From contig NC_011886.1 of NCBI RefSeq assembly GCF_000022025.1, positions 2,490,980-2,554,979 on the forward strand: a DNA stretch of 64,000 nucleotides, written 5' to 3'. Under the pieces are notes generated by a model. That model was not told the DNA's origin. It saw only the letters and a list, made by a program, of their open reading frames with translations, and searched no databases. Within the stretch, counting starts at the first letter, position 1. Each line of letters starts with the position of its first letter. Shown here piece by piece: positions 27,983-37,412 of the stretch. The translations under genes were made by a program, and so were the position numbers. This DNA comes from Pseudarthrobacter chlorophenolicus A6 (GTDB lineage Bacteria; Actinomycetota; Actinomycetes; Actinomycetales; Micrococcaceae).

Positions 27983-30262
27983 CTAACCGCGTTCAAGGAA
28001 CGCCTCCTTCTCGGGGTTGAGGTACCTGTCAATGGCATCGGCCAGCTCAGGATGGGCTGCCAGGGACGCATCGCCGGTGACGATCTCCTGAGCATCGGAA
28101 CGGGCCTGGGCAATGATGTCTTCATGCTCCAGCACGCGGAGGAGCCTGAGGGTGGAGCGCCCGCCGGACTGGGAGGCGCCCAGGATGTCGCCCTCACGGC
28201 GCAGCTTCAGGTCCTCCTGGGAGAGGACGAAGCCGTCGGTTGTGGCCGCCACGGCGTCCAGCCGCCGCCGGCTGGGGTGCCCGCGTTCCAGGGAGGTGAC
28301 CAGGAGGCAGGTCCCCGGAAGCCCACCCCGGCCCACCCGTCCCCGAAGCTGGTGCAACTGGGAGATGCCGAACCGGTCGGCGTCCAGGATGACCATCATC
28401 GTCGCGTTATGGACGTCCACGCCCACCTCGATCACGGTGGTGGAAACGAGCAGTTTGATGGAATTGGCCGCGAAGCCTGCCATGGTGGCCGACTTGAGGT
28501 CCGGGTCCTGGCGTCCGTGCAGTGGGGCGACAGGCACCCCGGCGATGGACGGTTCGTCCTGCAGCTGCTCGACGACGGCTGTCACGGAGGCTAGTTCCCG
28601 CCCGTTCTCCTCGAGGTCGGCGGCGGCCGGCTCCGCTTCGCCCGGGGTGAAGTCGCCGTCGTCGTCGGTGCCGATCTTGGGGCAGACAACGTAGACCTGG
28701 TGGCCGGCATCAATTTCCTCGCGTGCGCGGGCCCAGATCCGCCCGGCCCAGCCAGGGTTTTCTGCCAGGCCGACGAGATGGGTGGAAATAGGGGCTCGGC
28801 CCTTGGGAAGTTCGTCCAAAGTGGAGGTTTCGAGGTCGCCAAAAACTGTCATGGCCACGGTGCGCGGGATGGGCGTAGCGGTCATCACCAGCAGGTGCGG
28901 TGGTTTCCTGGCCTTGGCACGCAGGGCATCGCGCTGCTCCACGCCAAAGCGGTGCTGCTCGTCCACCACGATCAGTCCGAGGTCATAGAAGGACACGTTG
29001 TCGCTCAACAACGCGTGGGTCCCAATGACGATCCCCGCTGTCCCTGACGCGGCGTCCAGCATGGCCTGCCTCCGGGCCGCGGCAGGCATGGAACCCGTCA
29101 GCAGGGTGACCTGCACCGCTTGCCCGTCCGTGCCGCCGAATGCGCCGAGCAATCCATCCCTGGACAACGGGCCGAGGGTCCGGCGAATGGAGTCGAAGTG
29201 CTGGGCGGCGAGGACTTCCGTTGGAGCCAGCAGGGCGGCCTGGCCCCCGGCGTCCACCACCTGAAGCATGGCCCGCAGCGCCACGACGGTTTTGCCCGAT
29301 CCCACTTCACCCTGCAGCAAGCGGTTCATGGGGTGGTCTGCGGCAAGCCCGGCGGCCAGGGTTTTACCGACGGCGGCCTGGCCGTCGGTGAGCGTGAAAG
29401 GCAGGTTGCGGTCGAACGCAGCAAGCAGGCCGTCCCGGACCGGCCGCCTGGCCGTTGCTTCCTCTGCGGCCAGTTGGGACCGGCGCCTTGCCAGGGCGGA
29501 CTGCAGCACCAGCGCCTCCTGGTAGCGGAACCGCTGGCGTGCGCGCTGCCAGTCCGCCGCCGTTTCCGGTTCATGGATCAGCCGGTAGGCATCAGCGAGC
29601 GGCAGGAATTCCTCCCTCGCGGTGACGGTCTCCGGAACGGGATCCGGGAGGGCGGCGAGGTCCACGGTTTCGAGCAGGGTGGCAATGACTTTTTGGATTT
29701 TCCAGCTGGGCAGCTTTGCGGTGGCCGGGTATACGGGAATCGGCATGGCGGCGAGCTTCTCCGGGTCATCACCGCCGGCCGTGAAGGGGTCCGAATCCAA
29801 AACCTGGAAATCGGGGTTGGTCAGGCCGAGGGAACCTTTGAAACTGGTGACCTTGCCCGAGAACAATGCACGGCGGCCGGGGAGCAGTTCGCTCTTTGCC
29901 CGGAAGGCATTGAAGAAGCTGATTTTCAGGGTGCCCGGAACTTTCCCGTGGAAGTCGGTACCGCCGACCAGCTTCAGGCCGTTCCTGCCGTCATCGTCCG
30001 AGATCACGACATCGGTGATGGTTCCCCTGCGTGCCTGCATGGAACGGGTATTGCTCGAAAGTACGCGCGCGATGAGGGTTACCTCTTCATCACGCGGCAG
30101 GTCGCTGATGGGCGTCAGTTCACCACGCGCCATGTAGCGCCGCGGGAAGTAGTTAAGCAGGCCCTCAACCGTGGTGATGTTGAGGTGCTTTTCGATGACC
30201 CCCGCTGAACGCTTGCCGATGCGGCGTTCCAGGGCAAGGCCGGGCTCAGCGTTCATGCCCAC
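27983..30262 (-). CDS. recG: ATP-dependent DNA helicase RecG
   Basis: RecG reverses stalled replication forks and branch-migrates Holliday junctions. The 759-residue protein has an N-terminal wedge domain, then helicase domains with Walker A GEVGSGKTVVALRAML, the DEQH box IVVDEQHRFGVEQRDAL, TATPIPRTVAMTVFGDLE, and the C-terminal QLRGRVGRGGLPG. The length is typical. The GTG at 30262 is used because AGGAGG is 12 nt upstream; an ATG two codons later is an alternative. It overlaps the end of the upstream DAK2 gene. Confidence 0.96.
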   Translation of the reverse strand: MGMNAEPGLALERRIGKRSAGVIEKHLNITTVEGLLNYFPRRYMARGELTPISDLPRDEEVTLIARVLSSNTRSMQARRGTITDVVISDDDGRNGLKLVGGTDFHGKVPGTLKISFFNAFRAKSELLPGRRALFSGKVTSFKGSLGLTNPDFQVLDSDPFTAGGDDPEKLAAMPIPVYPATAKLPSWKIQKVIATLLETVDLAALPDPVPETVTAREEFLPLADAYRLIHEPETAADWQRARQRFRYQEALVLQSALARRRSQLAAEEATARRPVRDGLLAAFDRNLPFTLTDGQAAVGKTLAAGLAADHPMNRLLQGEVGSGKTVVALRAMLQVVDAGGQAALLAPTEVLAAQHFDSIRRTLGPLSRDGLLGAFGGTDGQAVQVTLLTGSMPAAARRQAMLDAASGTAGIVIGTHALLSDNVSFYDLGLIVVDEQHRFGVEQRDALRAKARKPPHLLVMTATPIPRTVAMTVFGDLETSTLDELPKGRAPISTHLVGLAENPGWAGRIWARAREEIDAGHQVYVVCPKIGTDDDGDFTPGEAEPAAADLEENGRELASVTAVVEQLQDEPSIAGVPVAPLHGRQDPDLKSATMAGFAANSIKLLVSTTVIEVGVDVHNATMMVILDADRFGISQLHQLRGRVGRGGLPGTCLLVTSLERGHPSRRRLDAVAATTDGFVLSQEDLKLRREGDILGASQSGGRSTLRLLRVLEHEDIIAQARSDAQEIVTGDASLAAHPELADAIDRYLNPEKEAFLERG

Positions 30263-31271
30263 CGGAGTCCACTGCCTCCTGGAGCGCCTGGCTCCGGTGG
30301 CCGGACGTGTCAGACAGGGCGCTGATGGACATGTCGGTGGGCGTACCCAGGGTGCGGATCAGTTCCACGGCCGGACCCGGCGTAGGGACGTGCACGTGGA
30401 CCCGCCACCGGTAGGTGCCGTCACCGGCTTCCCCGCCGCCCAGCTGGCTCATGATGACAGAATCGCCCAGCTCGTCCAGGTGCTGCCGGAGCGTGGCTGC
30501 ATCCAGGGGCGAAAGGCTGATGGTGCACATGACCTCCACGCCTTCGTCCACCGGCATGCTGGTGTGGATGTGGGGGTCCTGGACGCTGTAGCCGTGAAGG
30601 TCGTCGAGCAATGTTCCCTGCAGTTCTTCCCCCAGGACCACGGAACGGAGGCAGTCCAGGATGAGCAGCAGCCCCACGCCGCCGGCATCCACCACCTTGG
30701 CTGCCTGCAGGGCGTCGAGCTGGTCCTCCGTGGAGACGACGGCGGCCAATGCCGCCGCGACTGCGGCGTCCAGCGTCACCCCGAGGGCGTGGTTACTGTC
30801 ATCTCCGGGATGGAGGGCGTCGATCTCACCGGCCGCCAGGGATGCGGCTTCCATCACGGAAAGCATGGTGCCGGGAACGGGATCGCTCAGCGCGGTCCAG
30901 GCCCGGATCTGGGCCCGGTGCAGGGCTGTTGCCAGCAGGGCCGAGCTCAGGCGCTGCTGGCCTGCGAGGGGTTCAGCCGCCGCGCAGAGGAAGACGGAGA
31001 ACAGCGTCCCGGAGTTCCCCCGGGCTTTTTCCAGTGCCGCCTGGCCCGCGTGGGTAAGGACGGCGCCGACATCCGTAACTGACGGGTCCAGCCCGTCCAG
31101 GGCGTCGGAGGCGGCACGGACCGTGAGGTAGAGGTTGGTGCCGGTGTCGCCATCCGCGACAGGGAAAATATTGATGGCGTTGAGGCGGTCGCTGTGGTTG
31201 CCCAGCGCGGTTTCCGCTTTGTTGAGCCACCGCCTCATAGCCTGGGCATTGGCGGCGATCTTAGTCTGCAA
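30246..31271 (-). CDS. DAK2-domain (FakA-like) kinase protein
   Basis: The N-terminal half is a DAK2 phosphatase/kinase domain, with the Mg-ATP site NIFPVADGDTGTNLYLTV around residue 35 and KARGNSGTLFSVFLCAAAEPL. The C-terminal part corresponds to the FakA/DAK-associated region. Firmicute FakA phosphorylates fatty acids bound to FakB. This 341-residue protein is shorter than the roughly 550 of FakA, and no FakB (DegV) gene is nearby. The start is uncertain. I used the TTG at 31271, which gives the whole domain and overlaps thiL by 11 nt; ATG 31238 is possible. It lies between thiL and recG, a conserved place. Confidence 0.85.
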   Translation of the reverse strand: MQTKIAANAQAMRRWLNKAETALGNHSDRLNAINIFPVADGDTGTNLYLTVRAASDALDGLDPSVTDVGAVLTHAGQAALEKARGNSGTLFSVFLCAAAEPLAGQQRLSSALLATALHRAQIRAWTALSDPVPGTMLSVMEAASLAAGEIDALHPGDDSNHALGVTLDAAVAAALAAVVSTEDQLDALQAAKVVDAGGVGLLLILDCLRSVVLGEELQGTLLDDLHGYSVQDPHIHTSMPVDEGVEVMCTISLSPLDAATLRQHLDELGDSVIMSQLGGGEAGDGTYRWRVHVHVPTPGPAVELIRTLGTPTDMSISALSDTSGHRSQALQEAVDSGGHER

Positions 31272-32304
31272 AGTGGTCCCATCCCCCGGTGTCCGCGGCC
31301 CGGCCCGCAATCGTCACGCGCGGACCTTCGTCGATTCCCAGTGCTTGTACCGAGCCTATCGCAGTGAATCCGGGAGGAAGCTGAACGTCAGGCGGGAAGG
31401 TGGCAAGCAATCCGTGGTCTTCGCCTCCGCCCAGCAACCACGTCCGGGCATCCGTTCCCAGCAGGTCCGCTGCCGGCTCCAGGGCAGCGGCCAGCAGGTC
31501 CAGGCTGGCCGGATCGAGGTCTACGCAGACGCCGCTGGCCAGTGCGATCCGGTTCCCGTCCCGCAGCAGGCCGTCCGAGACGTCCAGCATTGCGGTGGCG
31601 CCCGCCGCCCGTGCGGCAGGCCCGGCGGCCAGCGGGGGTACGGGACGGCATTGGAGGTCCAACAGGCTGCGCTGCTGCGGGGTCAGCTGCCCCACGTGAT
31701 GCGTGGACTCCAAGAGTGCCAGGCCCGCAGCGGCGTGGCCCGCTGTACCTGCCAGCGCCAGGACGTCCCCCGGACTGGCGCCAGAGCGGAGGACCGCGTT
31801 CCCGCCGTCGAGCGTGCCGAGCACAGCAACTGTTACGGATATTTCCCGGCCCCGGCCCAGGTCTCCGCCCGCCACCGAGCAGCTTGACGCTCCCAGCTCC
31901 CGGATCGCGGCGGTGAGGCCGTCGGCCAGCTGCTCCACCCAGGCCACCGGGGTGTGCGGCGGCAATGTGAGGCTCACCACCATGGAGGTTGCCCTGGCAC
32001 CCATGGCGTTGATGTCGCTGAGGTTCTGTGCTGCCGCCTTCCAGCCCACATCAAACCCCGTACTGCAGTAACCGTTGGGCCAGCTGAGGCGGAAGTCCTG
32101 GTCCTGGACCTGGGTATCGATGCTGATGACTGTCCTGGCGTCCGGCGCGCTGACGATGGCGGCGTCGTCACCGGGACCGAGAACGGTGGCGGCGGAATGC
32201 CCTGCGTCCATGGCCAGGCGCGGGAAGATCCGTGCCAGCAGCCCGGCCTCGGAGAGGGCGGCAACCACCGGAGAATCGGGTTCAGTCAAAGGCTTTTCAG
32301 GCAC
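31261..32304 (-). CDS. thiL: Thiamine-monophosphate kinase ThiL
   Basis: ThiL phosphorylates thiamine monophosphate to the active cofactor TPP. The 347-residue protein has the expected metal and nucleotide segments GPGDDAAIVSAPD, ISIDTQVQDQDF, SDINAMGARATSMVVSL and VAGGDLGRGREISVTVAVLG, followed by the DVSDGLLRDGNRIA motif. It starts at a GTG without a Shine-Dalgarno but with a -10 box 6 nt upstream. It is the first gene of thiL-DAK2-recG-rsmD, so its expression is not controlled by the thiC riboswitch 26 kb away. Confidence 0.95.
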   Translation of the reverse strand: MPEKPLTEPDSPVVAALSEAGLLARIFPRLAMDAGHSAATVLGPGDDAAIVSAPDARTVISIDTQVQDQDFRLSWPNGYCSTGFDVGWKAAAQNLSDINAMGARATSMVVSLTLPPHTPVAWVEQLADGLTAAIRELGASSCSVAGGDLGRGREISVTVAVLGTLDGGNAVLRSGASPGDVLALAGTAGHAAAGLALLESTHHVGQLTPQQRSLLDLQCRPVPPLAAGPAARAAGATAMLDVSDGLLRDGNRIALASGVCVDLDPASLDLLAAALEPAADLLGTDARTWLLGGGEDHGLLATFPPDVQLPPGFTAIGSVQALGIDEGPRVTIAGRAADTGGWDHFAD

Positions 32305-32316
32305 CCCACTACGCTA
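32302..32316 (-). promoter_or_regulatory. Leaderless promoter -10 box of thiL
   Basis: TAGCGT (32316-32311 on the minus strand) is followed by 6 nt and the GTG start at 32304. No Shine-Dalgarno is present. Confidence 0.55.
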
Positions 32317-32424
32317 CAGCGCGGCACTGACATTCCAGGCAGCTCAGCTGTTGACCGCAGCCCGGCTGCGCCGGCAACTGCTCCGAAAGTGCCCGGCGAT
32401 GTCCGGAACACCCCGTTCCGGCGA

Positions 32425-32439
32425 TAGGCTTGGATCATG
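32425..32439 (+). promoter_or_regulatory. Leaderless promoter -10 box of the DUF3515 gene
   Basis: TAGGCT at 32425-32430 precedes the ATG at 32437 by 6 nt. No Shine-Dalgarno is visible. It faces the thiL promoter across a 132-nt spacer. Confidence 0.55.
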
Positions 32440-32940
32440 CCCAGCCCCCACCTGTCCCTGCCCCGCCGTGCTGCCAGGACGGTGTTCATTGGGGCCATGG
32501 TGGCCCTCCCGCTGGCAGGCTGCTCCCCCGCCGTCGATGTCACCGCAGCCCAGGATGCAGCCAATCCTGCGTGCGCGCCCATGATGGTGGCGCTTCCGGA
32601 CGCCATTGGTGAAGCAAAGCTGCGGCAGACCAACAGCCAGGCCACCGCCGCCTGGGGCGATCCGTCGCTGGTGATCCTCCGCTGCGGCGTGAATGTCCCC
32701 GGACCCACCACGGACCGCTGCGTCACGGTGAACGGCATTGACTGGGTCATCAAGGAAGGCGATCCGGTGTGGACACTCACCACTTACGGCCGCGAACCCG
32801 CCACCGAAATCCTGATGGACCCGGACAAGATCAGCTCCGCTACAGTGCTGGCCGACCTCGCCACAGCCGCGGGCAAGGTGCCGGCCGGCCGCAACTGCGT
32901 GGGCCAACAGGAACTGCAGGACCTGCCCCAGAGCCAGTAG
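32437..32940 (+). CDS. DUF3515 lipoprotein
   Basis: A 167-residue exported lipoprotein. The basic N-terminus, the hydrophobic stretch TVFIGAMVALPL and the lipobox LAGC (Cys near residue 29) are clear. The mature part has four more cysteines (ACAP, LRCG, DRCV, RNCV) that could form two disulfides, as expected for an actinobacterial DUF3515 protein. Its function is unknown. In actinobacteria this gene often lies between ddl and thiL, as here. It converges with ddl. Confidence 0.85.
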   Translation: MPSPHLSLPRRAARTVFIGAMVALPLAGCSPAVDVTAAQDAANPACAPMMVALPDAIGEAKLRQTNSQATAAWGDPSLVILRCGVNVPGPTTDRCVTVNGIDWVIKEGDPVWTLTTYGREPATEILMDPDKISSATVLADLATAAGKVPAGRNCVGQQELQDLPQSQ

Positions 32941-32980
32941 CAGGCCCGGGCAGGCCCCACCGCGGGGAGGAAAGCCCAGG

Positions 32981-34129
32981 TCAGCGCAGTCCGGTCTTCC
33001 TGTTCAGGGCCAGATGGATCAGCTCGTCGATCAGTTCGGCATAGCCGAGACCGGATTTGGCCCACATCTGCGGGTACATGCTCTTGGGCGTGAACCCGGG
33101 CATGGTGTTGATCTCGTTGATGATCAGGTCGCCGTCAGGTGTGTAGAAGAAGTCAACGCGGCTCAGGCCTTCGGCGCCGACAGCATCGAACGCGGCGGCG
33201 GCGAGTTCCCGCACCCTGGCGATGGCTTCATCAGGAATGTCTGCGGGGCAGCTCAGCGACGCGGCATCGTCCTCGACGTACTTGGCGTTGAAATCGTAGA
33301 ACTCGTGGCCGCCGCCGGCCACGGAAATCTCGCCAGGCAAAGAGGTCCGGGGCGCATCGGTTCCACGGCCCTCCAGCACGGCGCATTCGATTTCCCGGCC
33401 CACGATGCCGGCCTCGATGACCAGCTTGAGGTCGTGACGGCGCGCTTCCTCGATGGCTGCATCCAGCCCTTCCAGCGAGTCCACCTTGGAGATGCCCATG
33501 GAGGAGCCGGCCCGTGCGGGCTTGACGAACACGGGGAAGCCCAGCCTGTCGACCTGCTTCCGGACAGCCTCGGGATCCTTCTGCCATTGCCTGTCAGTCA
33601 CGGCAACATAGGGCCCCACATGGAGGCCGGCAGATTCGAAGACAACTTTCATGAAGTGCTTGTCCATGCCCACGGCGGACGCCAGGACCCCGGCGCCGAC
33701 GTACCGGGTGTCCGAGAGTTCCAGGAGCCCCTGGATGGTTCCGTCTTCACCAAAGGGCCCGTGAAGGAGGGGAAAGACCACGTCCACCGTGCCAAGTTCC
33801 TGCGGAACCTCATTGGGGGCAGCCACGATCAGCTGGTGCTCTCCGCCGATCTCGGCCAGCGTGACAGTCTGCTCGGACGGCGCCACCTCGGGCAGTGCCT
33901 TACCGGCAAGGGACCACTGGGCAGTATCACCGCCGGCCAGCACCCACTGGCCCGATTTGGCGATCCCGATGGGGATGACGTCGTACTTGTCCTTGTTAAT
34001 GGCGCCGAGCACGCCCGCGGCGGTGACGCAGCTGACCGCGTGCTCGCTGGACCGGCCCCCGAACAGGACCGCTACCCGCGGTTTGGGACGCCCGGCCGGC
34101 TCCCCTGAGGTCAGGTCTTTGTGGGACAT
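32981..34129 (-). CDS. ddl: D-alanine--D-alanine ligase
   Basis: Ddl makes the D-Ala-D-Ala dipeptide for peptidoglycan. The 382-residue protein has the ATP-grasp features: GGRSSEHAVSCVTAAGVL near the N-terminus, the FPLLHGPFGEDGTIQGLLEL loop, FVKPARAGSSMGISKV and the metal-binding INEINTMPGFT. It is the last gene of the plsC-gpsA-ddl unit on the minus strand and starts 2 nt after the gpsA stop. The family's D-Ala type is supported by the absence of the VanA-like substitutions, but this was not tested. Confidence 0.96.
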   Translation of the reverse strand: MSHKDLTSGEPAGRPKPRVAVLFGGRSSEHAVSCVTAAGVLGAINKDKYDVIPIGIAKSGQWVLAGGDTAQWSLAGKALPEVAPSEQTVTLAEIGGEHQLIVAAPNEVPQELGTVDVVFPLLHGPFGEDGTIQGLLELSDTRYVGAGVLASAVGMDKHFMKVVFESAGLHVGPYVAVTDRQWQKDPEAVRKQVDRLGFPVFVKPARAGSSMGISKVDSLEGLDAAIEEARRHDLKLVIEAGIVGREIECAVLEGRGTDAPRTSLPGEISVAGGGHEFYDFNAKYVEDDAASLSCPADIPDEAIARVRELAAAAFDAVGAEGLSRVDFFYTPDGDLIINEINTMPGFTPKSMYPQMWAKSGLGYAELIDELIHLALNRKTGLR

Positions 34130-34131
34130 CG

Positions 34132-35178
34132 TCAGTCATCACCTTCAGGTTTCAGTTCCCGGGACAGCAGGACAGGTCCCAGTTGGTTAACGGACAGCTT
34201 GCCGGCCAGCACGGCCACAACGGCGGCGGTGATGGGCATTTCCACGCCCAGCTTGCCCGCCAGTTCATGCACGGCCTGGCCGGATTTGATGCCTTCCGCC
34301 GTCTGCGTCATCTTCTGGCCCACTTCCTCCAGCGTGAGGCCCTGGCCCAGCAGCCTTCCTGCCGTGTGGTTTCTGGACAGCGGCGATGAGCAGGTGGCCA
34401 CAAGGTCGCCCAGGCCGGCGAGTCCGGCCATGGTCTTGGCTTCGCCACCGAGGGCAAGGGCGAGGCGGGACGTTTCGGCCAGGCCGCGGGTGATGACGGA
34501 GGCCTTGGTGTTGTCCCCCATCTCCTTGCCTTCGCAGATGCCGACGGCCAGGGCAATGACGTTCTTGACGATCCCGCCGATCTCCACACCTACCACGTCA
34601 GAGGTGGTGTAAGGGCGGAAATAGGGCGCCGTGCAGCTTCGCGCCAGCCAACCGGCGACAGCGGAATCGGCGCAGGCCACCACCGAGGCGGTGGGCTCCT
34701 CCCGCGCAATTTCCATGGCCAGGTTGGGACCGGAGACGACGGCGATCCTGCCGGCATCGAGGCCGAGCTCCTCGCTGATGACCTGGCTCATGCGCGCGTC
34801 AGTGCCGAGCTCGAGGCCCTTCATGAGCGAGACCACCACGGCATCAGGGTCGATAAGGTGGCGCCACTCCCGCAGCTGCGGGCGCAGCGACTGGGCGGGG
34901 ACTGCCAGGACCACGAGGTCGGCCCCGTGGAGCACGTCCTCGACGTCGGTGGACGCCGTGATGCTGGCGGGCAGCGGCACGTCCTTAAGGTACTGGTGGT
35001 TGCGGTGGCTGCTGTTGACCTGCTCAACCACTTCACCGCGGCGGCCCCACAGCCTGATCTCACGCGGGGTACCCGCCGCCGTGGCGGCATCGGCCAGGAT
35101 TTTCGCGAACGTTGTTCCCCAGGAGCCGGCGCCCAGGACCGCGACGGAGCGGGCCGAACCCGCAAAATCCAGGGTCAC
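34132..35178 (-). CDS. gpsA: NAD(P)H-dependent glycerol-3-phosphate dehydrogenase
   Basis: GpsA reduces dihydroxyacetone phosphate to sn-glycerol-3-phosphate, the backbone of phospholipids. The 348-residue protein has the NAD-binding GAGSWGTTFAKILAD, the segment LMKGLELGTDARMSQVI and the catalytic Lys region GGIVKNVIALAVGICEGKEMGDN. It ends near EGIKSGQAVHELA and a short tail. The GTG start at 35178 overlaps the plsC stop by 4 nt (GTGA). Pairing of gpsA with an acyltransferase fits phosphatidate synthesis. Confidence 0.96.
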   Translation of the reverse strand: MTLDFAGSARSVAVLGAGSWGTTFAKILADAATAAGTPREIRLWGRRGEVVEQVNSSHRNHQYLKDVPLPASITASTDVEDVLHGADLVVLAVPAQSLRPQLREWRHLIDPDAVVVSLMKGLELGTDARMSQVISEELGLDAGRIAVVSGPNLAMEIAREEPTASVVACADSAVAGWLARSCTAPYFRPYTTSDVVGVEIGGIVKNVIALAVGICEGKEMGDNTKASVITRGLAETSRLALALGGEAKTMAGLAGLGDLVATCSSPLSRNHTAGRLLGQGLTLEEVGQKMTQTAEGIKSGQAVHELAGKLGVEMPITAAVVAVLAGKLSVNQLGPVLLSRELKPEGDD

Positions 35179-35948
35179 TGTGCGTCCGGCCCATCGGCGG
35201 GGCGCTGCCCGCCGCGCTCCATGAAACGGCCGTGCTTGGACTGCTGCTTCCTTGCCGGATCCCAGCGTTCGGCGGGCGGCACCTCGGCCCTCAGGCCGGC
35301 GAGGAGAGCCGTGATGGCATCCATGATGGCTTCCGTGGCTTCCGCCAGCGTGGCCTTGTCCATCGGCCTGCCGGCGAAGGCGCTGAGGTCCACGGGGTCG
35401 CCGATGACAACCCTTGATGTCTTGCGCGGGAAGATGTGGAACGTCTTGCCATAGCGCGGAAACACTTCGTGCGCTCCCCAATGGGCGATGGGGACCACCG
35501 GGATGCCGCCTTCGAGGGCGAGCCGGGCAGCCCCGGTATGGCCCTTCATCGGCCACAGGTCCGGGTCACGGGTGAGCGTGCCCTCCGGATAGATGATGAT
35601 GGCGCCGCCCTCCGCCACGATCTCCTGGGCCACCTGCAGCGACCGGTTCGCACCCGCCGTCGAACGCTCCACCGGGATCTGCTTGGTGGCGTGCAGGAGC
35701 CAGCCGAGTGCGGGGACCTTGAAAAGACCTGCTTTGGCGAGGAAATGCGGAGCCCGCTTCTGGTTGTACAGCATGTGCCCCACTACCAGCGGATCGATCT
35801 CCGTGCAGTGGTTGGGCGCGGCGATGAACCCACCGGCGGGAAGCTTTTCGAGGCCTTCCCATTTCTTGTTCATCATGAGGTTCAACAGCGGCCGGGCAAT
35901 GCCGGCGATGAACACGAACGTGGCCCTGCTCTTGGCAGATTCCTTCAC
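35175..35948 (-). CDS. plsC: 1-acyl-glycerol-3-phosphate acyltransferase (PlsC-type)
   Basis: The 257-residue membrane-associated acyltransferase has the HX4D catalytic motif in PNHCTEIDPLV (near residue 45) and the substrate-binding IIYPEGTLTRD (EGT) about 75 residues later. A GIPVVPIAHWGAHE block follows. It would add the second acyl chain to lysophosphatidate or act in a related step. It begins with GTG at 35948 and is coupled to gpsA downstream, so the two steps around glycerol-3-phosphate share one mRNA. The C-terminal tail is charged and probably disordered. Confidence 0.92.
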   Translation of the reverse strand: MKESAKSRATFVFIAGIARPLLNLMMNKKWEGLEKLPAGGFIAAPNHCTEIDPLVVGHMLYNQKRAPHFLAKAGLFKVPALGWLLHATKQIPVERSTAGANRSLQVAQEIVAEGGAIIIYPEGTLTRDPDLWPMKGHTGAARLALEGGIPVVPIAHWGAHEVFPRYGKTFHIFPRKTSRVVIGDPVDLSAFAGRPMDKATLAEATEAIMDAITALLAGLRAEVPPAERWDPARKQQSKHGRFMERGGQRPADGPDAQ

Positions 35949-35956
35949 GGCCGCCG

Positions 35957-37282
35957 CTACTTCGCGGCGGTGATGTCGAAATCGGCACCCAGCCCGGCGA
36001 GCTTCTCGGTGAAGCGCTCGTAGCCGCGGTTGATGATGTCGATGCCCGTGACCCGCGATACTCCGGTGGCGGCCAGTGCGGCGATGAGGTGGCTGAACCC
36101 GCCGCGCAGGTCCGGCACGTCAATGTCGGTGCCCTTGAGCTGGGTAGGCCCGGAGATGACTGCCGAGTGCAGGAAGTTCCGCTGCCCAAACCGGCAGGGA
36201 ACGCTGCCCAGGCATTCACGGTGCACCTGGATGCTGGCGCCCATCCGAATGAGCGCGTCCGTGAAGCCGAAGCGGTTCTCGTAGACGGTCTCGTGGACGA
36301 TCGAGACGCCCTCGGCCTGGGTCAGCGCCACCACCAGGGGCTGCTGCCAGTCAGTCATGAACCCGGGGTGGACGTCGGTTTCGAGCACCAGGGGGTTGAG
36401 CTTCCCGCCGGGGTGGTAGAACCGGATGCCGTCCTCGCCGATGTCCATGCCGCCGCCCACTTTGCGGTAGGTGTTCAGGAAGGTCATCATGTCCCGCTGG
36501 GAAGCACCCTCGACGAAGATGTCGCCGCGCGTGACAAGGGCAGCGGAAGCCCAGGACGCCGACTCATTGCGGTCGGAGAGGGCACGGTGGTTGTAGCCGC
36601 CGAGGTCGCGGACGCCCTCGATGCGGATGGTGCGGTCGGTCTGGACGCTGATGATCGCGCCCATTTTCTGCAGCACCGCGATGAGGTCGATAACCTCCGG
36701 CTCGGTGGCGGCACCGGTCAGTTCGGTGATGCCTTCAGCGCGGGTGGCGCTGAGCAGGACCTGCTCGGTGGCGCCCACGGACGGGTACGGCAGCGAGATC
36801 TTGGCACCATGCAGGCCCTTGGGGGCAGAAATATGGATCCCGCCCGGGCGCTTTTCCACCACGGCGCCGAACTGGCGGAGCACGTCCAGGTGGTAGTCGA
36901 TGGGGCGGTCGCCGATTTTGCAGCCGCCAAGGTCCGGGATGAAAGCTTCGCCGATGGCATGGATCAAGGGGCCGCACAGCAGGATGGGAATCCTGGAGTC
37001 CCCGGCGTGGGCGTCAATGGCCGTGCTGGACGCCGTCTTCGCTGCCTTCGGATCAAGGGTGAGATCCCCGCTGACCGGGTCCTTCTCCACCGTCACGCCA
37101 TGGAGCTGCAGGAGGGAAGTGACAACCTCCACGTCCTTGATCTCCGGAACGTTCCGCAACACCGACGGTTCGTTGCCCAGCAACGCCGCCACCATTGCCT
37201 TGGGGACAAGGTTCTTGGCCCCCCGGACGGTGACGCGGCCAGTAAGCGGGACTCCGCCGCGGATTGTCAGAACACTACTCAT
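35957..37282 (-). CDS. murA: UDP-N-acetylglucosamine 1-carboxyvinyltransferase MurA
   Basis: MurA is the first committed enzyme of peptidoglycan synthesis and transfers enolpyruvate from PEP to UDP-GlcNAc. The 441-residue protein has the N-terminal RGAKNLVPKAMVAALL with the conserved Lys-Asn pair and the loop FIPDLGGCKIGDRPIDYH. That loop keeps the catalytic Cys, so fosfomycin sensitivity is expected from sequence. Further conserved parts are EVIDLIAVLQKMGA and PDLRGGFSHLIAALAA. A GAGGAAA ribosome-binding site precedes the ATG. It stands just upstream of plsC with an 8-nt gap. Confidence 0.96.
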   Translation of the reverse strand: MSSVLTIRGGVPLTGRVTVRGAKNLVPKAMVAALLGNEPSVLRNVPEIKDVEVVTSLLQLHGVTVEKDPVSGDLTLDPKAAKTASSTAIDAHAGDSRIPILLCGPLIHAIGEAFIPDLGGCKIGDRPIDYHLDVLRQFGAVVEKRPGGIHISAPKGLHGAKISLPYPSVGATEQVLLSATRAEGITELTGAATEPEVIDLIAVLQKMGAIISVQTDRTIRIEGVRDLGGYNHRALSDRNESASWASAALVTRGDIFVEGASQRDMMTFLNTYRKVGGGMDIGEDGIRFYHPGGKLNPLVLETDVHPGFMTDWQQPLVVALTQAEGVSIVHETVYENRFGFTDALIRMGASIQVHRECLGSVPCRFGQRNFLHSAVISGPTQLKGTDIDVPDLRGGFSHLIAALAATGVSRVTGIDIINRGYERFTEKLAGLGADFDITAAK

Positions 37283-37377
37283 ATACCGGTTTCCTCACGA
37301 TTACTCGCCCCCAAATCCTTGCAAAGGCTCCACCCAAGCATAGGAGGTCGCGTTACCGAACCGAAATACGCAGGCTC

Positions 37378-37401
37378 CTTGGCCGGGGCGTGGCGGCCAA
37401 G
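37378..37401 (-). repeat. Short inverted repeat upstream of murA
   Basis: CTTGGCC and GGCCAAG (37378-37384 and 37395-37401) form a 7-bp stem. It lies between leuD and murA, close to the larger hairpin at 37413-37441, and may be part of the leuCD termination region. Confidence 0.35.
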
Positions 37402-37412
37402 TACGGCACCCC

